Assembly (NCBI RefSeq): GCF_014334735.1
Contig: NZ_CP060587.1
Span: 1,550,001-1,614,000, forward strand
Source of the DNA: Aeromicrobium senzhongii
GTDB taxonomy: Bacteria > Actinomycetota > Actinomycetes > Propionibacteriales > Nocardioidaceae
DNA: 64,000 nt
Reading direction: 5' to 3'
Shown here: one piece after another, positions 26,431 through 34,468 of the stretch
Numbering within the stretch: position 1 is the stretch's first letter
Layout: each line of letters starts with the position of its first letter
Made by a program: the position numbers and the translations under genes
Notes under the pieces: model-generated
The model's input: the letters and a program-made list of their open reading frames with translations, nothing else
What the model was told of the DNA's origin: nothing
Databases searched by the model: none

Positions 26431-27017
26431 CGTTCACCTCCGATCGTGTCGCGCAGTCTGATGAGGCCGTCGCGGACGCGGGACTTCGCCGTGCCCAGCG
26501 GCACTCCCAACATCGTGGCGACCTCCGTATGGGTACATCCCCGGAAATAGGCCAGCTCGATGGCTTGGCGTTGCGTGTCCGTCAGGCTTCCCATCGCCTT
26601 GCGGACCCGCTGTGCGTCCATCCGGGACTGGACCACTTCACTAGTTGAATCGTATTCCACGGCCTGATGACGGTGGCCGTATTCCACGTCACGCGTGCTG
26701 GTGGCCTCGACGCTGCGGACCCGGTCGACGGCGCGGCGGTGCGCGATCGTCATCATCCAGGCGAGCGCCGAGCCCCGCGCCAGGTCGAACCGGGCCGCCT
26801 GACGCCAGATCTCGAGGAACGCCTCCTGGGTGACCTCCTCGGACTGGGCCGGGTCGCGGATGATCCTCTTGACCAGACCGAAGATGCGCGGTGAGACCTG
26901 GTCGTACAGGTCGGCGAACGCATACTCGTCGCCCAGTCCGCACCGCTTGAGCAGCGGCGCGAGCGCCTCGGGCGGCGAGGTGTCGCCGCCCGAGGTCGCT
27001 GCACGCAGTTGATTCAC
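26427..27017 (-). CDS. sigK: ECF sigma factor SigK
   Basis: This 196-residue ECF sigma factor has region 2 (ADLYDQVSPRIFGLVKRIIRDPAQSEEVTQEAFLEIWR, residues about 36-72) and region 4 (LTDTQRQAIELAYFRGCTHTEVATMLGVPLGTAKSRVRDGL, about 145-185). Identity as SigK rests on similarity, on coupling to rskA and on the neighbouring fasciclin lipoprotein, a classical SigK target (MPT83/MPT70) in M. tuberculosis. GTG 27017 is the start; the upstream ATG is in a frame that stops at once. Two SigK-like promoters occur upstream in the locus. Confidence 0.93.
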   Translation of the reverse strand: MNQLRAATSGGDTSPPEALAPLLKRCGLGDEYAFADLYDQVSPRIFGLVKRIIRDPAQSEEVTQEAFLEIWRQAARFDLARGSALAWMMTIAHRRAVDRVRSVEATSTRDVEYGHRHQAVEYDSTSEVVQSRMDAQRVRKAMGSLTDTQRQAIELAYFRGCTHTEVATMLGVPLGTAKSRVRDGLIRLRDTIGGER

Positions 27018-27045
27018 CAGTTCATCGCCCTCGTGGGATGGATGG

Positions 27046-27663
27046 TCAGGGCATCAGCACGGAGTCGACCACGTACACCTTGGCGTTCGCCGTGTCGACG
27101 TTGCCGCAGATGACGCTGGCCTCTCCGACGGTGAACTCCTCGCCGGAGCCCTCCACGGTGATCGTGTCACCCGCGAGCGTCTTGTGCTCGCCGGCCACGT
27201 CCTCGGGCGACAGCTCGCCCTCCACCACGTGGTGCGTCAGCACCTTGGTCAGCGCAGCCTTGTCGGCCAGCAGGGCGTTCAGGTCGGCGGCGGGGATCTT
27301 GGCGAACGCGTCGTTGGTCGGCGCGAAGACCGTCAGCGACTCGGCGCTGTTGAGGGTGTCACCGAGGTCGGCGGCCGTGACGGCCTTGACGAGCGTGGTG
27401 AGCAGCGGGTTGTTCGAGGCGGCGGTCGCGACCGGGTCGTCGGCCATGCCATCGACGGAGCCTTCACCCTCGGTGGGGACGGCGGAGCAGCCGGCGCCGA
27501 ACGGGCCCATGGCCTCGTCCATCTCCTCGGTCGCGGAGCTGGAGGGAGTGCTGGCGCTCGAGTCGCTGGACGAGTCGTCGCTGCTGCTGCAGGCAGCCAG
27601 ACCGAAGCACATGACGATGGCGGCGGTGGCTGCGGCGGCGCGGTGGGGGAGCAAGCGGTTCAT
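27046..27663 (-). CDS. Fasciclin-domain lipoprotein (MPT83/MPT70-like)
   Basis: This 205-residue lipoprotein has a signal peptide with lipobox LAAC (Cys near residue 24), a Ser/Asp linker, and a FAS1 domain with ATAASNNPLLTTLVKAVTAADL, LTVFAPTNDAFAKIP and VLTHHVVEGEL. It would be anchored outside the membrane. MPT83 of M. tuberculosis is its closest known analogue and is SigK-controlled; here a CCATCC-N15-TCGAAC promoter lies 57-82 bases upstream of ATG 27663. An AGAGGCACG ribosome-binding site precedes that start. Confidence 0.93.
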   Translation of the reverse strand: MNRLLPHRAAAATAAIVMCFGLAACSSSDDSSSDSSASTPSSSATEEMDEAMGPFGAGCSAVPTEGEGSVDGMADDPVATAASNNPLLTTLVKAVTAADLGDTLNSAESLTVFAPTNDAFAKIPAADLNALLADKAALTKVLTHHVVEGELSPEDVAGEHKTLAGDTITVEGSGEEFTVGEASVICGNVDTANAKVYVVDSVLMP

Positions 27664-27699
27664 GGTCGTGCCTCTCATTGGTGACGATGTTGCAAGTGG

Positions 27700-27725
27700 T
27701 TCGACACCGTCGGGAGATCGGATGG
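27700..27725 (-). promoter_or_regulatory. SigK-type promoter of the fasciclin lipoprotein gene
   Basis: On the minus strand CCATCC (27725-27720) is followed after exactly 15 bases by TCGAAC. The mycobacterial SigK consensus, as I recall it, is CCATCC and CCGAAT with a similar spacer. The promoter lies within the last codons of the upstream oxidoreductase gene and the short gap after it. Confidence 0.7.
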
Positions 27726-27731
27726 GTCTGA

Positions 27732-29240
27732 TCACCGAACGTTCACGACGATCTGCTGCAAACCACTGGAACCGTCGGGGAAAGGCGGCTCGCGATCATC
27801 GGTCTGGACCTCGCCGTCGGGGGTGCGGGCGCGGACGGTCAGGGTGTGCCGGCCGGAGTCGGCGTCCCACAGCAGGTACCACTGACGCCAGTAGGCCACG
27901 CCCGCATCGGGTCCGAACTGCGCCTCCTGCCAGGGACCGTCGTCGACCCGGACCTCGACGGCGGAGATCCCGCGTCCCGGGGCCCAGGCGACGCCCGCGA
28001 CGACGACGCGACCGGCATCGACCGCCTTCAACGCGGCGGGGGTGTCGATGCGCGACGCGATCTTGATCGGACCGTCGGTGGCCCACTCGCGATCGGTCCA
28101 GTACGCCTTCTCCTCGCGATAGGTCGTCACCGTCATCCTCGTGAGCCACTTGGTGCTGCCCACGTAGCCGTACAGGCCGGGCGTCACGAGGCGGGCGGGG
28201 AAGCCGTGCTCGCGCGGCAGCGGGTCGCCGTTCATCCCGACGGCGACGATCATGTCGCGGCCGTCCTGAGCCGCGGACAGGGGAGTGCTGATGGTGAAGC
28301 CGTCGGTCGCCGTGCTGAGGATCTGGTCGGCCCCCGAACGCACGCCGGCCCGCTCCAGCAGGTCCGAGACCCGCACCCCGAGCCAGCGGGCACCGCCCAG
28401 GTACGGGCCACCCACCTCGTTGGAGACGCAGCACATCGTGACGTCGCACTCGATCATCGGCAGCTCGAGCAGCTCGTCGAACGTCAGCTCATAGGGCCGG
28501 TCGACCATCCCGTCGATGCGCAGGGTCCAGCTCTCGTGGTCGACGATCGGGACGGTGAGGTTGACGTCGACCCGGTAGAAGTCCTCGTTCGGCGTCTGGA
28601 AGCCGGTGACACCACGGAAGCGGCCCTCGAGGCCCCGCGGCAGCGGTGGCAGGGGACGACGAGCCCGGGGGAGCGCGATGTTCTTGACGTCCTGGACCCG
28701 CGCGACCAGCCATTGTCCGGCGGTTCCGGCGACCAGTGCCCCGCCGGCGATCACTCCGGCACGCACCAGCAGTCTTCGCCGGCCCATGCCGTCGACGACC
28801 TCGCGCGGCCCCGACGCATCGGGGGACAGCCAGCGCAGCGCCCCCAGCGCGACGGCCGCGGTCACGATCGCGGGGATCACGTCCACGGGCCGAGCGGCCG
28901 GACGAGAGAGAGCGGCCCAGCCGGCCACGGCGACCAGCAGCAGGACCACGCCGGCGCCGACGGGGAACGACCGGCGCGCGACCACGCCGCCGAGCGCCGC
29001 CAGCAGCAGGGTTCCCGCCAGGACGCTGCCCAGCAGGACCGGCTTGTCGGCGTTCCCGAGCGTCTCGACCGCCCATTGCTTCAGCGGGGTCGGCGTCCGG
29101 TCGATCACCACGCTGCCCACCGCCAGGACCGGCGAGGCGGCCGGACCGATCAGTGCGGCGACGAGGTGTCCGGCGGCGAGCCCGGCAGCGGCCGAGAGCA
29201 GGCCTGCACCCGCCCCGAGAGCGAGATCATGGCGATTCAT
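27732..29240 (-). CDS. Membrane molybdopterin-dependent oxidoreductase (sulfite-oxidase fold)
   Basis: This 502-residue protein has four N-terminal transmembrane helices (residues 1-130), a fifth helix or twin-basic segment (GRRRLLVRAGVIAGGALVAG, near 155), then the oxidoreductase molybdopterin-binding domain (about 220-380) with the molybdenum cysteine in MCCVSNEVGG and the LPREHGFPARLVTPGLYGY segment. A Mo-co dimerisation-like domain (about 395-495) follows. It probably reduces or oxidises an extracytoplasmic substrate such as an oxidised methionine or sulfite; the substrate is unproven. It is the first gene of the SigK region and has its own SigK-type promoter. Confidence 0.9.
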   Translation of the reverse strand: MNRHDLALGAGAGLLSAAAGLAAGHLVAALIGPAASPVLAVGSVVIDRTPTPLKQWAVETLGNADKPVLLGSVLAGTLLLAALGGVVARRSFPVGAGVVLLLVAVAGWAALSRPAARPVDVIPAIVTAAVALGALRWLSPDASGPREVVDGMGRRRLLVRAGVIAGGALVAGTAGQWLVARVQDVKNIALPRARRPLPPLPRGLEGRFRGVTGFQTPNEDFYRVDVNLTVPIVDHESWTLRIDGMVDRPYELTFDELLELPMIECDVTMCCVSNEVGGPYLGGARWLGVRVSDLLERAGVRSGADQILSTATDGFTISTPLSAAQDGRDMIVAVGMNGDPLPREHGFPARLVTPGLYGYVGSTKWLTRMTVTTYREEKAYWTDREWATDGPIKIASRIDTPAALKAVDAGRVVVAGVAWAPGRGISAVEVRVDDGPWQEAQFGPDAGVAYWRQWYLLWDADSGRHTLTVRARTPDGEVQTDDREPPFPDGSSGLQQIVVNVR

Positions 29241-29247
29241 GCGTGTG

Positions 29248-29274
29248 GTTCGTTGCGAGACTGCCGCCGGATGG
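29248..29274 (-). promoter_or_regulatory. SigK-type promoter of the molybdopterin oxidoreductase gene
   Basis: On the minus strand CCATCC (29274-29269), 15 bases, then ACGAAC (29253-29248). It differs from the lipoprotein promoter only in the first -10 base. The expected transcription start almost coincides with ATG 29240, so the mRNA may be leaderless. Confidence 0.7.
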
Positions 29275-29302
29275 GTTCGCGGGCGCGAGCGTCCTCAGTC
29301 CC

Positions 29303-29560
29303 TCACGTCAACGGCTTCAATCGCATGGCCGGCAGCCACCCGGTGTGCACGACGCCGTCCGGTGAGGCCCAGGTGCACAGCGCCTCCCACCCCTTCACCA
29401 CGGGGCGCCACTCCACGAGCACACCCGGGTACACCGCCGAGGCGTGCTGGACGGTCGAGAGATTCACCCAGACGTGTTGCGGACGGATGCGGGGCGGGGG
29501 AGCGACGGCCGGAGGATCCAGTGCCGACAGGCGGTCGCCGTACCTGCGGTTGTGGCCCAT
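29303..29560 (-). CDS. Small hypothetical protein under an SOS-box-like site
   Basis: This 85-residue protein starts MGHNRRYGDRLSALDPP and has a beta-rich middle (HVWVNLSTVQHASAVYPGVLVEW, LCTWASPDGVVHTGWLP). I recognise no family. It has no signal peptide or membrane segment and is Trp-rich. ATG 29560 is preceded by a LexA-box-like palindrome 11-26 bases upstream that overlaps the likely -10 region (TACAGT), which suggests damage-inducible expression. The DUF1206 gene lies upstream in the same direction. Confidence 0.65.
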   Translation of the reverse strand: MGHNRRYGDRLSALDPPAVAPPPRIRPQHVWVNLSTVQHASAVYPGVLVEWRPVVKGWEALCTWASPDGVVHTGWLPAMRLKPLT

Positions 29561-29570
29561 GGGACCACTG

Positions 29571-29586
29571 TAGAACGTGTGTTCGA
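29571..29586. promoter_or_regulatory. LexA/SOS-box-like palindrome
   Basis: On the minus strand the site reads TCGAAC-ACAC-GTTCTA. The actinobacterial SOS box is TCGAAC-N4-GTTCGA, so 11 of 12 fixed bases match. It sits between the small 85-residue gene and the DUF1206 gene. Confidence 0.6.
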
Positions 29587-29608
29587 CAACCGAGGGATAC
29601 GGCCCGAC

Positions 29609-30427
29609 TCATCGGTCGATGTGGCGGGCCCATGCGAAGCAGAACAGTCCGAACGCGACGAATCCTGCGCCGACGAGTGCGGTCACGACGGGCCCGAACG
29701 GCTGGTCCAGCACGGTGAGCAGTGCCTCGTCGATGCCCCCGGACTTCTTCGGCTCGTGCGTGACCGCGGCATAGCCGAAGAGCGCACCGACACCCACGAT
29801 CGCCACACCCTTGGCGACGTACCCCACGGTGCCCAGCCAGACGTAGGCCGTGCCGACCCGGCCGCTGGCACCGCCGGCCTCGATGTCCTTGAGGAAGCGC
29901 TGGGTCGCGCCCTTGTAGATCAGGTAGACGCCGACGGCCGCGATGCCGAGAGCCACGAGGCCGACGATGATCTGTCCCATGGGCAGGTCCATGAGCTTCA
30001 CGCTCACCGGGGTCGTGCCGTCCTTCTTGGACGAGCCCGAACCGGTGACCACCTTGATCGCGCTGATCGCGATCGCGAGGTAGATGACGACCTTGCCCAG
30101 GCTCGTCAGTCGCTTGCGCAGCCGTGTGGTGCCATCGTCCTCGCGGTGTCCGACGGCGGCCTCGATCGCCTGCCAGACGGCGAGCAGGATCATGCCGACG
30201 GCGACGGCCCACACGATCGCCCCACCGAAGGGCTGCTCGGCCAGCTCCTGCACGGCACCGGTGCTGTCGGCCTTGTTCTCGCGGTCCCCGAACGCGAGCT
30301 GCAGCGTGAGCCAGCCCATCACCACATGAACGACGCCGAACGCGACCAGTCCGGCCCGCGCCACGTAGTCCATGGCGGGATGCTGGTCGACGGCGCGCGC
30401 GGCAGAGGGTGCAGATCCGGGGGTCAT
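29609..30427 (-). CDS. DUF1206 membrane protein
   Basis: This 272-residue protein consists of three DUF1206 repeats, each two transmembrane helices: about residues 20-90 (YVARAGLVAFGVVHVVMGWLTLQLAFGD), 105-180 and 195-265 (GTVGYVAKGVAIVGVGALFGYAAVTHEP). Each repeat starts with a Gly-x-x-AKG/ARAG-type turn. The family is widespread in actinobacteria and has no established role. It is divergent from the thioester adhesin gene. Confidence 0.88.
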   Translation of the reverse strand: MTPGSAPSAARAVDQHPAMDYVARAGLVAFGVVHVVMGWLTLQLAFGDRENKADSTGAVQELAEQPFGGAIVWAVAVGMILLAVWQAIEAAVGHREDDGTTRLRKRLTSLGKVVIYLAIAISAIKVVTGSGSSKKDGTTPVSVKLMDLPMGQIIVGLVALGIAAVGVYLIYKGATQRFLKDIEAGGASGRVGTAYVWLGTVGYVAKGVAIVGVGALFGYAAVTHEPKKSGGIDEALLTVLDQPFGPVVTALVGAGFVAFGLFCFAWARHIDR

Positions 30428-30570
30428 GGCGCGAGCCTACGGCTTCTGCGGCCCCGCGGCCCGTTCACGGCTGACGCCTCCGCGCTTGCGGTTCTCCTGT
30501 GACCGTGACCACACTCGAATACCGGGATCCCCGTCGGGGAGCCAGGTGAACCGGACCCTGGGGGGACTCG

Positions 30571-33393
30571 ATGACCGAGACCAGTGGAGTGACCAACCGC
30601 GGTCGTCGGGGTGCGGCCGGGCTGCTGGTCCTGACCCTGCTCGCGGGCCTGCTGTTCGCGATGACCCCGGCCCAGGCTCAGCCGATCATCGGTGGTGAGG
30701 ACGAGCCGTTCCCAGTCGGCTCTCCGTTCACCGAGCTGCAGATCGGACCGCTCACCGGAGAGCTCGGCGTGCTCGACGTTGACGGCTACACCGGACCCTC
30801 CACCTTCGATCCGGTGACCGAGGGTTACCCGGCCGCGACCGACGTCCCGACCACGTGGCCCACCCGCAACGACGGCTATGCCGGCGTCATCCCGGCCAAC
30901 GATGCCGAGGGCAACGAGGTGCTGACGTACTGCATCGACGTCTTCACCTCGACCCAGACGGGCATCCCGTACGAGCGAGGGGAGTGGAACGAGTCGAACG
31001 TCAGGAACCTCGGCTACGTCGCCTACATCCTGCAGAACTACTACCCGACCGTGCCCGACGTGCCGGCCGGAGTCGCCGACAACGTCCGGGCCGGTGCGGT
31101 CCAGTCGGCGATCTGGTTCTTCAGCGACAGCTTCGTGCTCGATCCCGACAACAACCGCCAGCTGTTCGACCTCACGTCGGAGATCGTCGCGGACGCGATC
31201 GCGAACGGGCCCTTGGCGGAGCCCGCGCAGCCGGACCTCAGTGTCTCGCCGCAGACGGCACAGGCACCCGCCTCCGGCGAGCTCGTCGGACCCTTCACGG
31301 TCACGGCGGACGGTCCGTCGACTTTGCGCCTCGAAGGTGTGGAGGTCTTCGCCGACGCCGCGGGCACCCAGCCGCTCGCCGAGGGCGCGACGGTCCAGCC
31401 CGGCGCACAACTGTGGACGCGAAGCGCCAGCACGGCCGCCTCCCAGGGCTTCTCCTTGCAACGCGAGGTGCCCGTGCGGGAGAGCACTGTCTATCTCTAC
31501 GACGGTTCGATCCCGGGGCGGAACTCTGCCCAGAGCCTGATCCTCGCCGAGAACAGCACCATCGCGGCGGTTGCCAGCGTGCGCATCACGCGCGTGGCCA
31601 GTGGCGGCATCGAGGTCACCAAGACGATCAGCGGCGACGCAGCGGGACTGCAGAGCGCGGTCGAGGTCCTGGTGACCTGCACCCCCCGGGGCGGCGGTCC
31701 CGTCGTCGAGCGGACCCTGACGGTGCCGGCCGGAACGGCCGCCGGGTCGCAGGCGGAGACGTTCACCGGACTGACCGCAGGGTCGTCCTGCGTCGTCACC
31801 GAGCCCGAGGACGGCGACAACGGGCTGGTGACCGTGACCGCCACGTCCATCGAACCCGAGACCGTGTCGGTCGTGGCCAATCAGACCGCGTCCGTCGCGG
31901 TCACGAACGAGTACGCGCGCGCCACCGGCGGGGTCCGGGTCACCAAGACGATCACCGGCGAGGCGGCGGGTCTGCAGGGTCCGATCGAGGTCCTCCTGAC
32001 CTGCACTCCACCAGACGGGGGCGCCGAGATCCAACGAACCCTGACGATCCCGGCCCAGTCCCCAGCGGGCTCGCAGTCGGAGGACTTCACCGGCCTGCCC
32101 TCGGAATCGGAGTGCGTCGCCACGGAGCTCGAGAACGGTGACAACGACCAGGTGAGCGTCACGGCCACCTCGATAGAACCCGGGACCGTGACCGTGCTCG
32201 AGGGCGCGGGCACACCGGTGACGGTCACGAACGAGTACGCGCGGGCGACCGGCGGACTCCAGGTCACGAAGACGATCACGGGCGACGGCGCGGGCCTGCA
32301 GGGTCCGATCGAGGTCTTGGTGTCGTGTACTCCCGAGGGCGGGGGCACGGCACTCGAGCGGACCCTGACGATCCCCGCGGAGAGCCCGGCAGGCACGGTG
32401 TCGGACACCTTCTCCGGGCTTCCGGTGGGTGCGACCTGCGCCATCACCGAGCCGGAGGACGGTGACAACGGCCGGGTGACCGTGACAGCCACGTCCATCG
32501 CCCCAGCGACGGTCACCATCGCCGAGGGCGCGACCCCTGCCGTGGCCGTCACGAACGACTATGACGCCACGGTCGGCGGGATCACCGTCACCAAGACGAT
32601 CAGCGGCGGGGGAGCCGGCCTCCAGGGGCCGGTCGAGATCCTCGTCGCCTGCACCGACCCCGAGGACGGCAGCACGATCGAACAGGCCGTCACCATCGCG
32701 GCCGGCACCGGCGCGGGGATCGAGACGACCACCCTGACGGCATTCCCGGCCGGCTCGACCTGCACGATCACCGAGCCCCAGGACGGCGACAACGGACTCG
32801 TCAGCCTGACCGCCTCGTCCATCGACCCCGCGACCGTCACGGTCGTGGAGAACGCGAACGAGCCGGTCGCCGTGACGAACGAGTACGCCCGCGCCGTCGG
32901 AGGGCTGCAGGTCACGAAGATCATCGGTGGACCGGCCGCAGGGGAGCAGGGCGAGGTCGTCCTGGACATCGACTGTGACGATGCGGACAACGCCTTCGAC
33001 CAGCAGTTCACCATCGCGGCAGGCTCGCTCGCGGGCGGCTACGTCGAGACGCTGGAGGGCATCCCGGCCGGCACGAACTGTGAGGTCACCGAAACCGCCA
33101 CCGGCGAGACGGACACCGTCGTCCTCTCGACGCCGGTGACGATCACGCCCGGACCGGTCACGATCGTGGAGGAGCTCGTCGGCGAGGTCGTGGCCACGAA
33201 CACGTACCGGACGCAGGACCAGGGTGGCGACGATGAGGAGCAGGGCGGCGGCGGTGGCAGCGACTACGGCGGCTACTACGACGACTTCCTGGCCAGCACC
33301 GGCGGTCCGTGGGGTCCGGCCTGGGGCATCGGCGTCGCACTGCTCGTCGCCGGAGGCGCCGCGCTGATCGTGCATCGTCGCCGCAGCATGTGA
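30571..33393 (+). CDS. Cell-wall-anchored thioester-domain surface protein with five DUF5979 repeats
   Basis: This 940-residue exported protein has a signal peptide (ending near residue 36), a thioester domain (about 60-215) with Cys121 (YCIDVF) and Gln178 (AVQSAIW) that can form an internal Cys-Gln bond for covalent attachment to host or surface amines, a linker domain, and five tandem DUF5979-type repeats starting at residues 345, 453, 561, 669 and 777. A Gly/Asp linker, LASTG (907-911), a hydrophobic helix and HRRRSM end the protein: an LAxTG-type sorting signal of class E sortases. The sortase gene is not in the window. ATG 30571 follows GGGGGGA. It resembles pilus-tip or adhesin proteins. 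Confidence 0.92.
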   Translation: MTETSGVTNRGRRGAAGLLVLTLLAGLLFAMTPAQAQPIIGGEDEPFPVGSPFTELQIGPLTGELGVLDVDGYTGPSTFDPVTEGYPAATDVPTTWPTRNDGYAGVIPANDAEGNEVLTYCIDVFTSTQTGIPYERGEWNESNVRNLGYVAYILQNYYPTVPDVPAGVADNVRAGAVQSAIWFFSDSFVLDPDNNRQLFDLTSEIVADAIANGPLAEPAQPDLSVSPQTAQAPASGELVGPFTVTADGPSTLRLEGVEVFADAAGTQPLAEGATVQPGAQLWTRSASTAASQGFSLQREVPVRESTVYLYDGSIPGRNSAQSLILAENSTIAAVASVRITRVASGGIEVTKTISGDAAGLQSAVEVLVTCTPRGGGPVVERTLTVPAGTAAGSQAETFTGLTAGSSCVVTEPEDGDNGLVTVTATSIEPETVSVVANQTASVAVTNEYARATGGVRVTKTITGEAAGLQGPIEVLLTCTPPDGGAEIQRTLTIPAQSPAGSQSEDFTGLPSESECVATELENGDNDQVSVTATSIEPGTVTVLEGAGTPVTVTNEYARATGGLQVTKTITGDGAGLQGPIEVLVSCTPEGGGTALERTLTIPAESPAGTVSDTFSGLPVGATCAITEPEDGDNGRVTVTATSIAPATVTIAEGATPAVAVTNDYDATVGGITVTKTISGGGAGLQGPVEILVACTDPEDGSTIEQAVTIAAGTGAGIETTTLTAFPAGSTCTITEPQDGDNGLVSLTASSIDPATVTVVENANEPVAVTNEYARAVGGLQVTKIIGGPAAGEQGEVVLDIDCDDADNAFDQQFTIAAGSLAGGYVETLEGIPAGTNCEVTETATGETDTVVLSTPVTITPGPVTIVEELVGEVVATNTYRTQDQGGDDEEQGGGGGSDYGGYYDDFLASTGGPWGPAWGIGVALLVAGGAALIVHRRRSM
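31603..33220 (+). repeat. Five tandem 324-bp coding repeats in the adhesin gene
   Basis: Repeat units begin with Gly-Gly at 31603, 31927, 32251, 32575 and 32899, exactly 324 bases (108 residues) apart. Each contains EVTKTI-like and EDGDNG-like motifs and ends TNEYARA or similar. The fifth is shorter and more diverged. Exact spacing with diverged sequence suggests old duplications kept at one length. Confidence 0.9.
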
Positions 33394-33518
33394 GGTCAGG
33401 CTCGCCCGCGGACGCGAGTGATGGTGGCGCGGCCCATGCTCGGCCGATTGCTCGTCGGCAGCGTCAGTGAGCGTTGACGGGGGGTCCAGAGCCGTCGATC
33501 TCGGGGGGTCTTCCGCGT

Positions 33519-33546
33519 AACTGACATAATGTGCATTATCGGACAA
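33519..33546 (-). other. dif: Candidate dif site (XerC/XerD chromosome dimer resolution)
   Basis: The core ACATAATGTGCATTATCGG (33524-33542) reads CCGATAAT-GC-ACATTATGT on the minus strand. This equals the actinobacterial dif consensus CCGATAAT-N2-ACATTATGTCA, as I recall it, within a 28-base 11-6-11 layout; the arms are 33519-33529 and 33536-33546. It lies in a 170-base gap between genes, AT-rich against a very GC-rich background. The GGGGGAG strand switch falls at the same point. Confidence 0.88.
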
Positions 33547-33563
33547 ATAGGCAGACCGGGAAA

Positions 33564-33950
33564 TCAGTGAGTCGGGGCCAGCGGATCGTCCCACAGTGTC
33601 AGGCAGAACGGATGCCCGACCGGGTCGGCGTAGACCAGGCAGTGATCGGCGTTCGGTTGCCACTGGAAACGCGTCGCACCGGCGGTGAGCACTCGTGACT
33701 CGGTGGCCACCAGGTCGTCGACCAAGAAGTCCAGATGCATCTGCATCGGCACGGCGCCGTCGGGCCAGGTCGGCGGCCTGAAGTCGGCGACCTGCTGGAA
33801 CCCGATCTGTCCGCCCGGGCCGGTGACCCGGGCCCAGGCCGACGTGCCGTGCGCCTCGCCCCGAGTGATGACGGCGTAGAACCGTGCCAGCGCGAACGCG
33901 TCGGGTGCGTTCAGCGTGATGTCACTCAGGGTGATCGCGTCAGACGTCAC
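33564..33950 (-). CDS. VOC family (glyoxalase-like) protein
   Basis: This 128-residue single-chain VOC protein has two beta-alpha-beta-beta-beta modules: LSDITLNAPDAFALARFYAVI and MQMHLDFLVDDLVATESRVLTAGA, ending VYADPVGHPFCL. The second half carries a typical metal-site His in MQMHLDF. Substrate unknown. Its start overlaps the AHSA1-like gene stop by four bases, so it is the last gene of an arsR-AHSA1-VOC operon. The dif site lies 18 bases past its stop. Confidence 0.87.
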   Translation of the reverse strand: MTSDAITLSDITLNAPDAFALARFYAVITRGEAHGTSAWARVTGPGGQIGFQQVADFRPPTWPDGAVPMQMHLDFLVDDLVATESRVLTAGATRFQWQPNADHCLVYADPVGHPFCLTLWDDPLAPTH

Positions 33951-34468
33951 GACACGTCGGCGTTCTTGAAGGACGGCGCCAGCTCGGTCCAGCGGCGTCG
34001 CCAGTGCGGCGACGGTTCCGTGGCGGACCAGCCGTCAGGATGCGCCGTCCCATCGAGCTCGAGCGACCGACCCAGATCCTCGAGGTGGGCCTGCCAGCCC
34101 GCCCCGTGAACGTGGAGCTCGTCCAGCGGCAGGCCGCGTTCCTCCACGACCAATCGAGTTCGCTCCCCCTCGGCGGTCAGCCACGCCTCGATCTCGCACT
34201 CCTGGTCGGTGCCGGCGGAGGTGGTGACGAGCAGATGATGCGGCCGGTCGCAGACGTCGATCCGGCCGGGGCCGCTCCACGTGCTGGTGAACGTCATCTC
34301 GACCGTGCCGCCGACCCGCAGGTCACCGGACACGTGCGCGATCCATCGCGCGAGCCGCTCCGGCACCGTGCACGCGTCCCACAGGTCGTCGATGTCGGTG
34401 TCGTAGACGTCCTCGACCCGCACCGCGCCTGTCGTGGCGTCCAGTGCGCGCATCGTCGTCGTGGTCAT
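33947..34468 (-). CDS. SRPBCC/AHSA1-like protein
   Basis: This 173-residue protein has the activator-of-Hsp90 homology fold: VRVEDVYDTDIDDLWDACTVPERLARWIAHVSGDLRVGGTVEMTF, then PHHLLVTTSAG and a C-terminal helix GAGWQAHLEDLGRSLE. Such proteins pair with ArsR regulators throughout actinobacteria; the ligand is unknown. ATG 34468 (MTTTTMRAL) overlaps the arsR stop, so the genes are coupled. Confidence 0.87.
   Translation of the reverse strand: MTTTTMRALDATTGAVRVEDVYDTDIDDLWDACTVPERLARWIAHVSGDLRVGGTVEMTFTSTWSGPGRIDVCDRPHHLLVTTSAGTDQECEIEAWLTAEGERTRLVVEERGLPLDELHVHGAGWQAHLEDLGRSLELDGTAHPDGWSATEPSPHWRRRWTELAPSFKNADVS

Noticed and set aside
30571..33393. CRISPR-like or satellite array from the 324-bp period
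   Set aside because: The repeats are in frame, encode a beta-rich protein domain and differ at many bases, so they are protein repeats.
33394..33563. Insertion-element end or attachment site for a mobile element at the AT-rich palindrome
   Set aside because: There is no integrase, transposase or second copy of the sequence in the window. The layout matches dif, and the GGGGGAG strand switch falls at the same place.
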